A stretch of 6,048 nt of DNA from contig CASEFF010000249.1 of assembly GCA_949287115.1 (NCBI GenBank), positions 1 through 6,048 on the forward strand, written 5' to 3'. The position numbers and the translations under genes are program-made. Positions 1 to 5,540 of the stretch are shown piece by piece (within the stretch, counting starts at the first letter, position 1; each line of letters starts with the position of its first letter). Source of the stretch: an uncultured Bacillota bacterium (GTDB taxonomy: Bacteria > Bacillota > Clostridia > Peptostreptococcales > Anaerovoracaceae). Under the pieces are notes generated by a model that was not told where the DNA came from, made no database searches, and was given only the letters and a program-made list of their open reading frames with translations.

Positions 1-93
1 GCCGTAAGTGCCTATACCGTCGGCATTCTCTATCTCGCCCACGTTGTGAGGATTCATGAAATGCTCCATCACCTTATCGTTATACAGTGCCAT
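1..93 (-). CDS. nifU: NifU/IscU-type iron-sulfur cluster scaffold protein (5' end only, runs off the window)
   Basis: Only the first 31 codons are inside the window. The visible N-terminus begins MALYNDKVMEHFMNPHNVG and continues with a GxxxNADGxGxxG stretch. This is the characteristic start of NifU/IscU scaffold proteins: the Y-x-x-K/xVMxHFxNPxNVG signature just ahead of the first cluster-binding cysteine, which would lie outside the window. The protein assembles [2Fe-2S]/[4Fe-4S] clusters in the cytoplasm using sulfur delivered by the cysteine desulfurase. Its ATG lies 3 bases after the nifS stop, and an AGGAAGG ribosome binding site (104-110) sits inside the end of nifS, so the two are co-transcribed and probably translationally coupled. 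The adjacent nifS makes the assignment firm. Whether it is a short SufU/IscU form or a longer NifU cannot be seen. Confidence 0.9.
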   Translation of the reverse strand, partial: MALYNDKVMEHFMNPHNVGEIENADGIGTYG

Positions 94-96
94 GAT

Positions 97-1266
97 CTAC
101 CATCCTTCCTGTCCCGTTACCGGTGACAATTCCCTGAGCCGCCCTACGACTTTTATCAGTGTATCGGCGACGTAATCTATATCTTCCTCATCCGTAAAAT
201 CGCCTACGGTGAACCTGACCGTCCCGTTCATCTTCGTAATCGGCACGCCTATGGCATCCAGTACGTGGGACGGCACCAGTGATTTCGAAGAACATGCCGA
301 TCCGGTTGAAACGCTTATTCCGTAAGCATCCAGCATCAGCAGTATAGCCTCTCCCTCTATATAGTCAAAGGATATGTTGAGGTTTCCGGGATGCCTGTTG
401 TCCCTCGGACCGTTTAGCTGCACACCGGTTATATTGCTCTCTATCCTCTCAAGGAGACGATCTCTCATCGCCCTGCTGTGTTCTATATGTCCGCTGAGAT
501 TCTTTTCGGCCAGCTCCGCGGCCTTTCCGAACCCGACGATGCCCGCGACGTTTTCGGTACCTGCCCTGCGCTTGCTTTCCTGAGCGCCTCCGTGCATGAA
601 ATTTGAGATCCGCAGACCCTTCCTCATGTACAGAGCTCCGACGCCCTTCGGACCGTAGATCTTATGAGCCGAGACCGACATGAGGTCTACGCCCAGCTCC
701 TTTACGTCTACAGGCGTATTCCCCAGAGCCTGCACGGCATCCGTGTGGAACAATACGCCGTGAGCCTTTGCGACTTCCGCCAGCTCCCTTATCGGCTCTA
801 TCGTTCCTATCTCGTTGTTGACCATCATGATGCTGACGAGTATCGTGTCATCCCTGATGGCGCTTTCCAGCATCTCCGGCGTCACGAACCCTTCTTCGTC
901 CACATCGAGATAAGTGATCTCGTATCCGTTCTTTTCCAGATACTCACACGTGTGCAGTATCGCATGATGTTCTATCTTCGTCGTTATTATATGGCGCCCC
1001 CTGTCGCCCAGCGCATCGGCAACGCCCTCCAGCGCCCAGTTGTCAGCTTCCGTGCCGCACGAAGTAAAGAATATCTCCTTCGGATCGGCGTTTATCAGCG
1101 ATGCGACCCTTCTTCGCGCTTCGTCCAGCCCATCTTTTGCTTCAAGTCCCGCCGTATAAAGGCTCGACGGATTGCCGTACACTCCCGTGTAATAAGGCAG
1201 CATCTCCTTCACGACCTCTTCCTTCACAGGCGTCGTTGCCGCATAATCGAGATATACCTGTTTCAT
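97..1266 (-). CDS. nifS: Cysteine desulfurase, NifS/IscS family
   Basis: A 389-residue cytoplasmic PLP enzyme that removes sulfur from L-cysteine, giving alanine and an enzyme persulfide for iron-sulfur cluster (and possibly tRNA thiolation) synthesis. Visible landmarks are the N-terminal YLDYAATTP, SCGTEADN (69-76), His100 in IEHHAIL (PLP stacking), NNEIGT (150-155), Asp176 and Gln179 in HTDAVQ, the Schiff-base Lys202 in SAHKIYGPKG, RRAGTEN (233-239), and the catalytic Cys325 in STGSACSS. The catalytic segment continues SLVPSHVLDAIG, the long mobile loop of group I (IscS/NifS) rather than SufS enzymes. Length is normal for the family. The start is supported by an AAGGAGG site (1273-1279) 6 bases upstream of the ATG. 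It is first in a two-gene or longer unit with nifU and has its own promoter. No Rrf2/IscR regulator gene precedes it, unlike many clostridial isc clusters. Confidence 0.97.
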   Translation of the reverse strand: MKQVYLDYAATTPVKEEVVKEMLPYYTGVYGNPSSLYTAGLEAKDGLDEARRRVASLINADPKEIFFTSCGTEADNWALEGVADALGDRGRHIITTKIEHHAILHTCEYLEKNGYEITYLDVDEEGFVTPEMLESAIRDDTILVSIMMVNNEIGTIEPIRELAEVAKAHGVLFHTDAVQALGNTPVDVKELGVDLMSVSAHKIYGPKGVGALYMRKGLRISNFMHGGAQESKRRAGTENVAGIVGFGKAAELAEKNLSGHIEHSRAMRDRLLERIESNITGVQLNGPRDNRHPGNLNISFDYIEGEAILLMLDAYGISVSTGSACSSKSLVPSHVLDAIGVPITKMNGTVRFTVGDFTDEEDIDYVADTLIKVVGRLRELSPVTGQEGW

Positions 1267-1318
1267 TTTCTGCCTCCTTCTATGTAAAACCTTGTCTTTT
1301 CTTCTTTTACGCCTTTAT

Positions 1319-1345
1319 ATTATACCTTTTTGATGAAGATTGCAA
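1319..1345 (-). promoter_or_regulatory. Candidate sigma-A promoter for nifS-nifU
   Basis: On the minus strand there is a perfect -10 hexamer TATAAT (1319-1324) preceded by TTGCAA (1340-1345) as a -35, with a short 15-base spacer. The surrounding sequence is strongly AT-rich. Transcription would start near 1312, giving a leader of roughly 45 bases before the nifS ATG. The promoter lies downstream of the DUF896 terminator, so nifS has its own transcription start. The -10 is convincing. The -35 choice is weaker because of the short spacing. Confidence 0.6.
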
Positions 1346-1399
1346 TACGTTTTTGCAAGAAAAACGATATTTTCCTACTTTTTTAATATGTTTTTAAAC

Positions 1400-1429
1400 A
1401 AAAAGAAAAGGCAGGCGCTTTTTCCTGCC
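1400..1429 (-). terminator. Intrinsic terminator after the DUF896 gene
   Basis: Read on the minus strand, GGCAGG (1424-1429) and CCTGCC (1410-1415) form a 6-bp GC-rich stem with an 8-base loop. It is followed at once by a T-rich run, TTTTCTTTTT (1409 down to 1400). It begins 20 bases after the DUF896 stop codon and separates that gene from the nifS promoter. Confidence 0.8.
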
Positions 1430-1448
1430 GTCCGGGCGGCTGCGGCCG

Positions 1449-1673
1449 TCACTGTCCGCCGTCCTTGCCGCGCTGCAGCTGCGCCAGCTCCTCCTCGGAC
1501 ATATCCTCCACGAACTTCACCCTGTCCAGATGGCTCCTGAAATGCTCCCTGAACTTCTCGATATATTCCTTTCTCAGCAGCTGCTGCTCGGCCTTCTCCT
1601 CTTCCGTCAGCTCTTCAGCCTTTGCTTTCCTCGCCAACTGGTTTATCCTGTCTATCTTTTCCTTTTCCAGCAT
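1449..1673 (-). CDS. Small DUF896 (YnzC-family) protein
   Basis: A 74-residue, highly charged, predicted all-helical cytoplasmic protein. The core EKIDRINQLARKAKAEELT followed by EEEKAEQQLLRKEYIEKFR matches the DUF896/YnzC family, whose known structure is a two-helix hairpin. In Bacillus subtilis, ynzC belongs to the SOS-controlled yneA operon, and the molecular role of the family is unclear. I chose the start at 1673 because an ACGGAGGT ribosome binding site (1678-1685) sits 4-5 bases ahead of it. The next upstream in-frame ATG (1694) has only a badly spaced AAGG and lies at the predicted transcription start. It is a single-gene unit with its own promoter and terminator, divergent from fabF. 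I see no cell division or recombinase genes beside it, so the B. subtilis context is not conserved here. Confidence 0.88.
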   Translation of the reverse strand: MLEKEKIDRINQLARKAKAEELTEEEKAEQQLLRKEYIEKFREHFRSHLDRVKFVEDMSEEELAQLQRGKDGGQ

Positions 1674-1700
1674 GTCGACCTCCGTATCATTCATGCCTTA

Positions 1701-1729
1701 ATGATATCCGACACGTCTTCCCGTGTCAA
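1701..1729 (-). promoter_or_regulatory. Near-consensus sigma-A promoter of the DUF896 gene
   Basis: On the minus strand, a perfect -35 TTGACA (1724-1729), a 17-base spacer and a -10 TATCAT (1701-1706, five of six bases). The predicted transcription start is close to 1694, leaving a leader of about 20 bases with the ribosome binding site and the ATG at 1673. A perfect inverted repeat, GACACG-N6-CGTGTC (1710-1727), overlaps the -35 and fills the spacer, where a repressor could block RNA polymerase. Confidence 0.8.
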
Positions 1730-1779
1730 TGCGATAGCGGGACAAACATGCCGCTCTTCCTGTTTTTTTGTCTTTGACG

Positions 1780-1808
1780 ATGACTTTTATGCGCTTATAT
1801 GCTAAAAT
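1780..1808 (+). promoter_or_regulatory. Candidate extended -10 promoter of the fabF-like gene
   Basis: ATGACT (1780-1785; four of six bases of TTGACA), a 17-base spacer, and TAAAAT (1803-1808; five of six) preceded by the extended -10 element TGC. The predicted start is near 1815, about 30 bases before the ATG. An imperfect inverted repeat overlaps the -10 and start site. Confidence 0.6.
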
Positions 1809-1825
1809 AACGATAATTGGCATAT
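1797..1825 (+). promoter_or_regulatory. Inverted repeat over the fabF -10 and start site (candidate operator)
   Basis: ATATGCTAA (1797-1805) and TTGGCATAT (1817-1825) match as inverted arms in eight of nine positions around an 11-base centre. The half-site centres are 20 bp apart, close to two helical turns, which suits a dimeric repressor. The sequence does not resemble the FapR site or the FabT site (TTTGA-type palindrome) as I know them, so the cognate regulator is unknown. Function is inferred from position and symmetry only. Confidence 0.4.
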
Positions 1826-1845
1826 TTCAGGAGGACAATTACGTT

Positions 1846-3108
1846 ATGAAAAATTTGGTCATCACAGGAATGGGAGCCGTTACTCCCATAGGTATAGGAG
1901 TCGATAACTACTGGCAGGGCATCATGGATATGAAGTGCGGCATCGAGAAAGTGACCCGCTTCGACGACGATGATGCGCCCATAGATATCGCCGGAGAGGT
2001 GAAGGATTTTGACCCTGCGGATTACATGACCCCGAAACTCGCCAAAGAGACCGGTACATTCATACAGTTCGCCTACGCGGCAGCCAGCGAAGCCATAGAT
2101 CAGAGCGGCATAGACATCGGAGCCGATCCGGAACGCATAGGTATAGTAATGGCTACCGCTCTCAACGGCACGTCCGAGATCGCGGCTACTGAAAAGTCGT
2201 ACAGTCTCGACGGCAAAAAAAAGGTCAGCCCCCGCTTTCTTCCGAAGATACTCGGCAATCTCGGGGCTGCACAGATCGCCATATCGTACGGCATACACGG
2301 ACCGAGCTTTACCGTCAGCACCGCATGCTCGTCGGGCGGAGACGCCATCTGCGTGGCTGCGATGCTCTTAAATTCAGGTGAAGCCGACGTCATGCTCATC
2401 GCCGGCGGAGAGAGCGCTCACTGCCCTATAATAATGTCAACACTCGCTCAGGCCAAGGCCCTTTCCAAAAATCCGGATCCGAAAACGGCATGCCGCCCCT
2501 TTGACGCGGACAGAGACGGCTTCGTCATGGGCGAAGGCGGTGGCGCCATAATACTGGAAACGGAAGAACACGCGAAGGCGCGCGGAGCTCATATCATATG
2601 CAGCCTCGCCGGATGGGGCAACAACACGGATGGATACCACGTGACGTCGCCGAGACCCGACGGCAGCGGCGCAGTGAAGTGTATGTCGGACGCCCTTAAA
2701 AAGGCGGGCCTCAAACCTGAAGACATCGATTATATAAACGCTCACGGCACATCGACCCCTGTGGGCGACCCTATAGAGGTAAAGGCGATACAGACGCTGT
2801 TCGGTCGTACCGACTTCGATACGCCTATGCCTGAAGATATGAAGGCCGCCATACCGCCCGTCAGCTCCACGAAGGGTAACACGGGCCACCTTATGGGAGC
2901 TGGAGGTATAACGGAGATCATCGCCTGCATCAAGACGATAGAGACGGGCATGATACCGCCTACATTGAACTACGAAACTCCCGACCCTGCATGCGATCTC
3001 GACTTCGTTGCGGGAAGCCCGAGGAAAGCCGATGTGAAAGTGGCCATGTCCAACGCGCTCGGCTTCGGCGGTCAGAATTCCAGCATAATAGTAAAGAGAT
3101 ACGAATAG
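1846..3108 (+). CDS. fabF: 3-oxoacyl-[acyl-carrier-protein] synthase II-like protein (FabF family)
   Basis: A 420-residue cytoplasmic condensing enzyme of the thiolase fold. KAS II enzymes extend acyl-ACP by two carbons using malonyl-ACP. The N-terminus reads VITGMGAVTPIG. The active site is complete: nucleophile Cys161 in STACSSGG, His300 in NAHGTSTPVGDP, Lys343 and His348 in SSTKGNTGH, and the gating loop GFGGQN (406-411). The start at 1846 follows AGGAGG (1829-1834) with an 11-base gap. An earlier in-frame ATG at 1768 lies upstream of the promoter and is not credible. Oddities are 18 residues between the FG at 319-320 and VSSTK where E. coli FabF has about 7 (an insertion of about 11), KGNTGH instead of the usual KSMTGH, and no neighbouring fab or acpP genes. 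It may be a paralogue with another substrate, so the symbol indicates family rather than proven role. Confidence 0.88.
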   Translation: MKNLVITGMGAVTPIGIGVDNYWQGIMDMKCGIEKVTRFDDDDAPIDIAGEVKDFDPADYMTPKLAKETGTFIQFAYAAASEAIDQSGIDIGADPERIGIVMATALNGTSEIAATEKSYSLDGKKKVSPRFLPKILGNLGAAQIAISYGIHGPSFTVSTACSSGGDAICVAAMLLNSGEADVMLIAGGESAHCPIIMSTLAQAKALSKNPDPKTACRPFDADRDGFVMGEGGGAIILETEEHAKARGAHIICSLAGWGNNTDGYHVTSPRPDGSGAVKCMSDALKKAGLKPEDIDYINAHGTSTPVGDPIEVKAIQTLFGRTDFDTPMPEDMKAAIPPVSSTKGNTGHLMGAGGITEIIACIKTIETGMIPPTLNYETPDPACDLDFVAGSPRKADVKVAMSNALGFGGQNSSIIVKRYE

Positions 3109-3139
3109 TCCTTTTACGGGCATCGTTGTTACAGACAGT

Positions 3140-3188
3140 AAAACGGGACTGCAACCGGCATTAATATACCGAAAGCAGTCCCGTTTTT
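3140..3188 (+). terminator. Strong bidirectional terminator between fabF and phoR
   Basis: A perfect 13-bp inverted repeat, AAAACGGGACTGC (3140-3152) and GCAGTCCCGTTTT (3175-3187), around a 22-base loop. It ends in TTTTT on the plus strand (3184-3188). The A run at the left arm supplies TTTT on the minus strand, so it can end both convergent transcription units. It is better formed in the fabF direction. Confidence 0.88.
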
Positions 3189-3206
3189 ATATGTAACAAA
3201 TCAAAA

Positions 3207-3956
3207 TCAAGATCTATCCCGCGAAAATCTTACGATCATCTTCGTTCCTACCCCTTCTGCGCTTTCCACCTCTATGGTGCCGCCCATATATGAAACGGCG
3301 TGTTTCACGATGGAAAGCCCGAGACCTGTACCGTCCACGGTCTGCGAGTGGCTTTCGTCCACTCTGAAAAATCTCTCGAATATCCTGTCCCTGTACTCGA
3401 ACGGGATACCGATACCGGTGTCTTCCACCGTCAATGTGACGCCTTCATTCAGATCCTCGACCCTTATTATCACAGAGCCGCCTTCTTTGTTGTACTTTAT
3501 GGCGTTGTCACAGAGATTGTACACTATCTCATCGCACAGCGACGGTATGCCGTTCACCGAGGCGTGACCTCCTTCGAGGAAAAGCTTGACACCCCTTTCA
3601 CCGGCTTTTATGTTGAGCCTGTCTATGACGTCTTTCGCCATATCGAACAGATCCACACTGCACGATTCCTCAGGGAACGAATTTTCATCCAGCTTCGACA
3701 GCTTTATGATATCGTCTATCAGGCTTATCATCCTTCCGGATTCTTCCTTTATGTTCCTGCCGAATGTCTTCACATCAGCCTGTTTTACGATACCTTCCGC
3801 CATCATGTCGGATACGCCGTATATCGTCGTGAGCGGCGTCTTCAGCTCATGGGAAACATTTGACGTGAATTCACGCCTCAGCTTCTCGCGCTGCTCCTTT
3901 TCCGTGACATCGACTATTATCACGACAGCTCCCACGATGTCGGATCCTTCGGACAC
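3207..3956 (-). CDS. phoR: PhoR 3' half: HisKA and HATPase kinase core downstream of the premature stop
   Basis: The open frame runs from just after the TAA (4052) to 3207. The coordinates given start at the first in-frame GTG, which has no ribosome binding site. A GTG at 3935 has GAAGGA 9 bases upstream and is the better reinitiation candidate. Counting from 3956, the phospho-acceptor is His36 in the H box NVSHELKTPL, the N box is NLCDNAIKYN (147-156), G1 is DTGIGI (179-184), the F box is ERFFRVD (194-200) and G2 is DGTGLGLSIVKH (208-219). All are intact. A product of this half would be a soluble kinase without its sensor. Whether it is translated at all cannot be told. Confidence 0.7.
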   Translation of the reverse strand: MSEGSDIVGAVVIIVDVTEKEQREKLRREFTSNVSHELKTPLTTIYGVSDMMAEGIVKQADVKTFGRNIKEESGRMISLIDDIIKLSKLDENSFPEESCSVDLFDMAKDVIDRLNIKAGERGVKLFLEGGHASVNGIPSLCDEIVYNLCDNAIKYNKEGGSVIIRVEDLNEGVTLTVEDTGIGIPFEYRDRIFERFFRVDESHSQTVDGTGLGLSIVKHAVSYMGGTIEVESAEGVGTKMIVRFSRDRS

Positions 3957-4052
3957 CGGATTGGCTATTATGTTGTAAAATCTGTTCTTTATCTCCAGCG
4001 GCTGCTGGTCGTGAAGTAGATTCTGAGCGTTTTCTTTGGCTCGACTGTAGCC

Positions 4053-4868
4053 TTAGCTACTGTTGAGCTCAAATGCCGTGTTCGTTTTTTCCACACGCGT
4101 ATCTCCCTGAAGTTTTATTACGGCCGTGTTGTAGGCCAGTATCTCCATGTTCTTGTCTATGAGCAGTATGCCCTCGCTCATGTTTTCCGTGATGGTGATG
4201 AATTCCCGCTGCTGCCTCTGCATCTCGTTGAGCTGTGCGTCGATATGCCTGCTCTGGCTCCTTATCTTTTCCATTAACGGCGCCAGCTCCGGATACGGCT
4301 CCTCCGCTTCGGTATCGCTGAGATCCATGGCGTTAACGGGCTCCACTATCTTTCTGGATATCACCCTGGATATGGCAAAGCATATGATGACCACGACTAT
4401 GACTATAGCTATGAACGGACCCAGCACGCCTTTCAGCAGCAGTGCCGCCATGCTCTGCTCCTGTGCTATCCTCAGCACGTTGCCGTCGTCAAGGAGCTTC
4501 GCGTAGTATATGGTCTTCGTGGAAAGCGTATCGGAATATCTTACCGAAAAGGCTTCGCCGTCTTCGGCAGCTTCGGCTATTTCCTCACGTTCCCCGTGGT
4601 TTTCCATATTCGCGGCATCTTCGTATGAATCGAAGATCACCGTCCCGTCAGGTGCCACCAGCGTTATCCTGTTGTCCGTATGACCCATATCGGCAAGGAA
4701 TCCGTCATCTTCCTCCACCTCGTTGGCGATCATGGCGGCTTCACCTTTCAGCTCATCTTCTATGATTCCTTCAAAATATCCGTACAGCACATAGGAAATG
4801 CTTGCAAAGCAAATAAGGAGCACTGCTATGGATACCGCCAGGATGCTCTTGAATATCTTTTTAGTCAT
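4053..4868 (-). CDS. phoR: PhoR 5' half: membrane sensor region, ends at the premature stop
   Basis: This 271-residue product would carry the sensing half of the kinase and no catalytic part. Segment about 5-30 is a hydrophobic membrane anchor. Residues about 31-143 form the extracytoplasmic sensor, with a NRITLVAPDGTVIFDS strand and the NHGEREEIAEA...VRYSDTLSTKTIYYAK pattern common in PhoR-like kinases. Residues about 144-168 are the second membrane segment. IVEPVNAMDL (174-183) through ELAPLMEKIRSQ (194-205) is a degenerate HAMP-like linker leading into a coiled segment. The PAS domain starts near 225 (ITENMSEGILLIDKN) and is cut about halfway. If translated alone it could dimerise in the membrane but not phosphorylate PhoB. 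Confidence 0.75.
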   Translation of the reverse strand: MTKKIFKSILAVSIAVLLICFASISYVLYGYFEGIIEDELKGEAAMIANEVEEDDGFLADMGHTDNRITLVAPDGTVIFDSYEDAANMENHGEREEIAEAAEDGEAFSVRYSDTLSTKTIYYAKLLDDGNVLRIAQEQSMAALLLKGVLGPFIAIVIVVVIICFAISRVISRKIVEPVNAMDLSDTEAEEPYPELAPLMEKIRSQSRHIDAQLNEMQRQQREFITITENMSEGILLIDKNMEILAYNTAVIKLQGDTRVEKTNTAFELNSS

Positions 4869-5538
4869 TGCTGCCTCCTATCTTGTACCCCAGTCCGCGC
4901 ACCGTTTCTATCAGTTTACCGGCACTGCCCAGCTTCGATCGCAGCGTCCTTATATGGACATCCACCGTACGGTTCTCACCGTCGAACTCATATCCCCATA
5001 TCTTCGTAAGGATCTCGTCACGCGTCATGACGACCCCTTCATTTTTAAACAGTATGCAGAGAAGCTCGAACTCCTTCAGCGTCAGGGTCACATCCTTGCC
5101 GTCTACTTTAACGATGTGCTTTGACGGGCAGAGATAGAGATTATCACGTCTGTATTCCACGGGATCATCACTCTTGCCTGATCTCCTCAACAGCGCCTTT
5201 ATCCTGGATATCAGTTCCATAGTGCCGAACGGCTTTGCCACATAATCGTCCGCGCCGCTGTCCAGCCCCATCACCTTGTCGTATTCCGTACCCTTAGCCG
5301 TGAGCATTATCACCGGCAGGTTCTTTGTCGAGCTGCCTGCCCTTATCTTTTTGAGTATGGATATCCCGTCTTCTCCCGGGAGCATTATATCCAGCAGCAA
5401 AAGATCGGGCTGTTTTTTATTCATCGCTTCCCAGAAAGCATCGGGATGATCGAACCCCTCGGCTTCGAGCCCCGTATTGTTGAGGGCATAGATCACAAAA
5501 TTCCTTATATTGTTATCATCCTCAAGAAAGTAAATCAT
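4861..5538 (-). CDS. phoB: PhoB-like OmpR-family response regulator
   Basis: A 225-residue cytoplasmic transcription regulator. The N-terminal receiver domain (about 1-118) has the acidic pocket EDD (6-8), phospho-acceptor Asp50 in LLLLDIMLPGEDG, Thr80 in IMLTAKG and Lys102 in VAKPFG. The C-terminal winged helix (about 128-222) has TLTLKEFELL, MTRDEILTKIWGYEF, recognition helix TVDVHIRTLRSKLG and the wing TVRGLGYKI. Length is typical for PhoB/PhoP. It is assigned to phosphate control because it lies between phoU and a PhoR-like kinase; by sequence alone other OmpR-family roles are possible. The ATG is 2 bases after the phoU stop, with AAAGGA (5545-5550) 6 bases ahead. Its last 8 bases overlap the kinase start, so coupled translation is expected. 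Its partner kinase gene is interrupted, so phosphorylation may be lost or come from another kinase. Confidence 0.92.
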   Translation of the reverse strand: MIYFLEDDNNIRNFVIYALNNTGLEAEGFDHPDAFWEAMNKKQPDLLLLDIMLPGEDGISILKKIRAGSSTKNLPVIMLTAKGTEYDKVMGLDSGADDYVAKPFGTMELISRIKALLRRSGKSDDPVEYRRDNLYLCPSKHIVKVDGKDVTLTLKEFELLCILFKNEGVVMTRDEILTKIWGYEFDGENRTVDVHIRTLRSKLGSAGKLIETVRGLGYKIGGSND

Positions 5539-5540
5539 AA

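Larger units (their letters stand above)
3207..4868 (-). pseudogene. phoR: PhoR-type sensor histidine kinase interrupted by one in-frame TAA
   Basis: Read straight through, this is one gene of 554 codons (including the final stop) encoding a phosphate-response sensor kinase: transmembrane segment, extracytoplasmic sensor, transmembrane segment, HAMP-like linker, PAS, HisKA, HATPase. Codon 272 (4053-4055) is TAA, inside the PAS domain. No frameshift is involved: both halves are in the same frame and the sequence on each side continues the PAS fold (LNSS-stop-GYSRAKENAQN). Related kinases, as I recall them, often have a LNRSExF-like stretch here, so a GAA to TAA change is the simplest cause. 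TAA is also the normal phoB stop, so stop reassignment is unlikely. The gene starts inside the end of phoB (8-base overlap ATGACTAA) with AGGAGG (4874-4879) 5 bases upstream. Everything else is intact, so the lesion is recent or is a sequencing/assembly error. Confidence 0.8.

Noticed and set aside
664..1287. A 207-codon open frame on the plus strand opposite nifS
   Set aside because: It is antisense to a clearly recognised cysteine desulfurase. Its translation is rich in Arg/His/Tyr with no recognisable domain and it has no ribosome binding site. It is a shadow of codon bias.
1267..1448. A small RNA or hidden small gene in the AT-rich spacer upstream of nifS
   Set aside because: The spacer is accounted for by the DUF896 terminator and the nifS promoter and leader. 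No open frame with a ribosome binding site and no further stable hairpin was seen.
1768..1845. A longer fabF start at 1768 adding 26 residues
   Set aside because: The extension lies upstream of and across the promoter -10, lacks a ribosome binding site, and precedes the canonical family start VITGMGAVTP, which has its own AGGAGG.
2437..3123. A 228-codon minus-strand frame opposite fabF
   Set aside because: Antisense to conserved catalytic motifs of the condensing enzyme, with low-quality arginine-rich translation. It is a shadow frame.
3300..3863. A 187-codon plus-strand frame opposite the kinase core
   Set aside because: It mirrors HisKA/HATPase coding sequence and shows no start signals or family motifs.
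3957..4052. A frameshift as the cause of the split kinase
   Set aside because: The distance between the two halves is a multiple of three and the intervening codons read a sensible PAS continuation (FYNIIANPV), so only a stop codon interrupts the gene.
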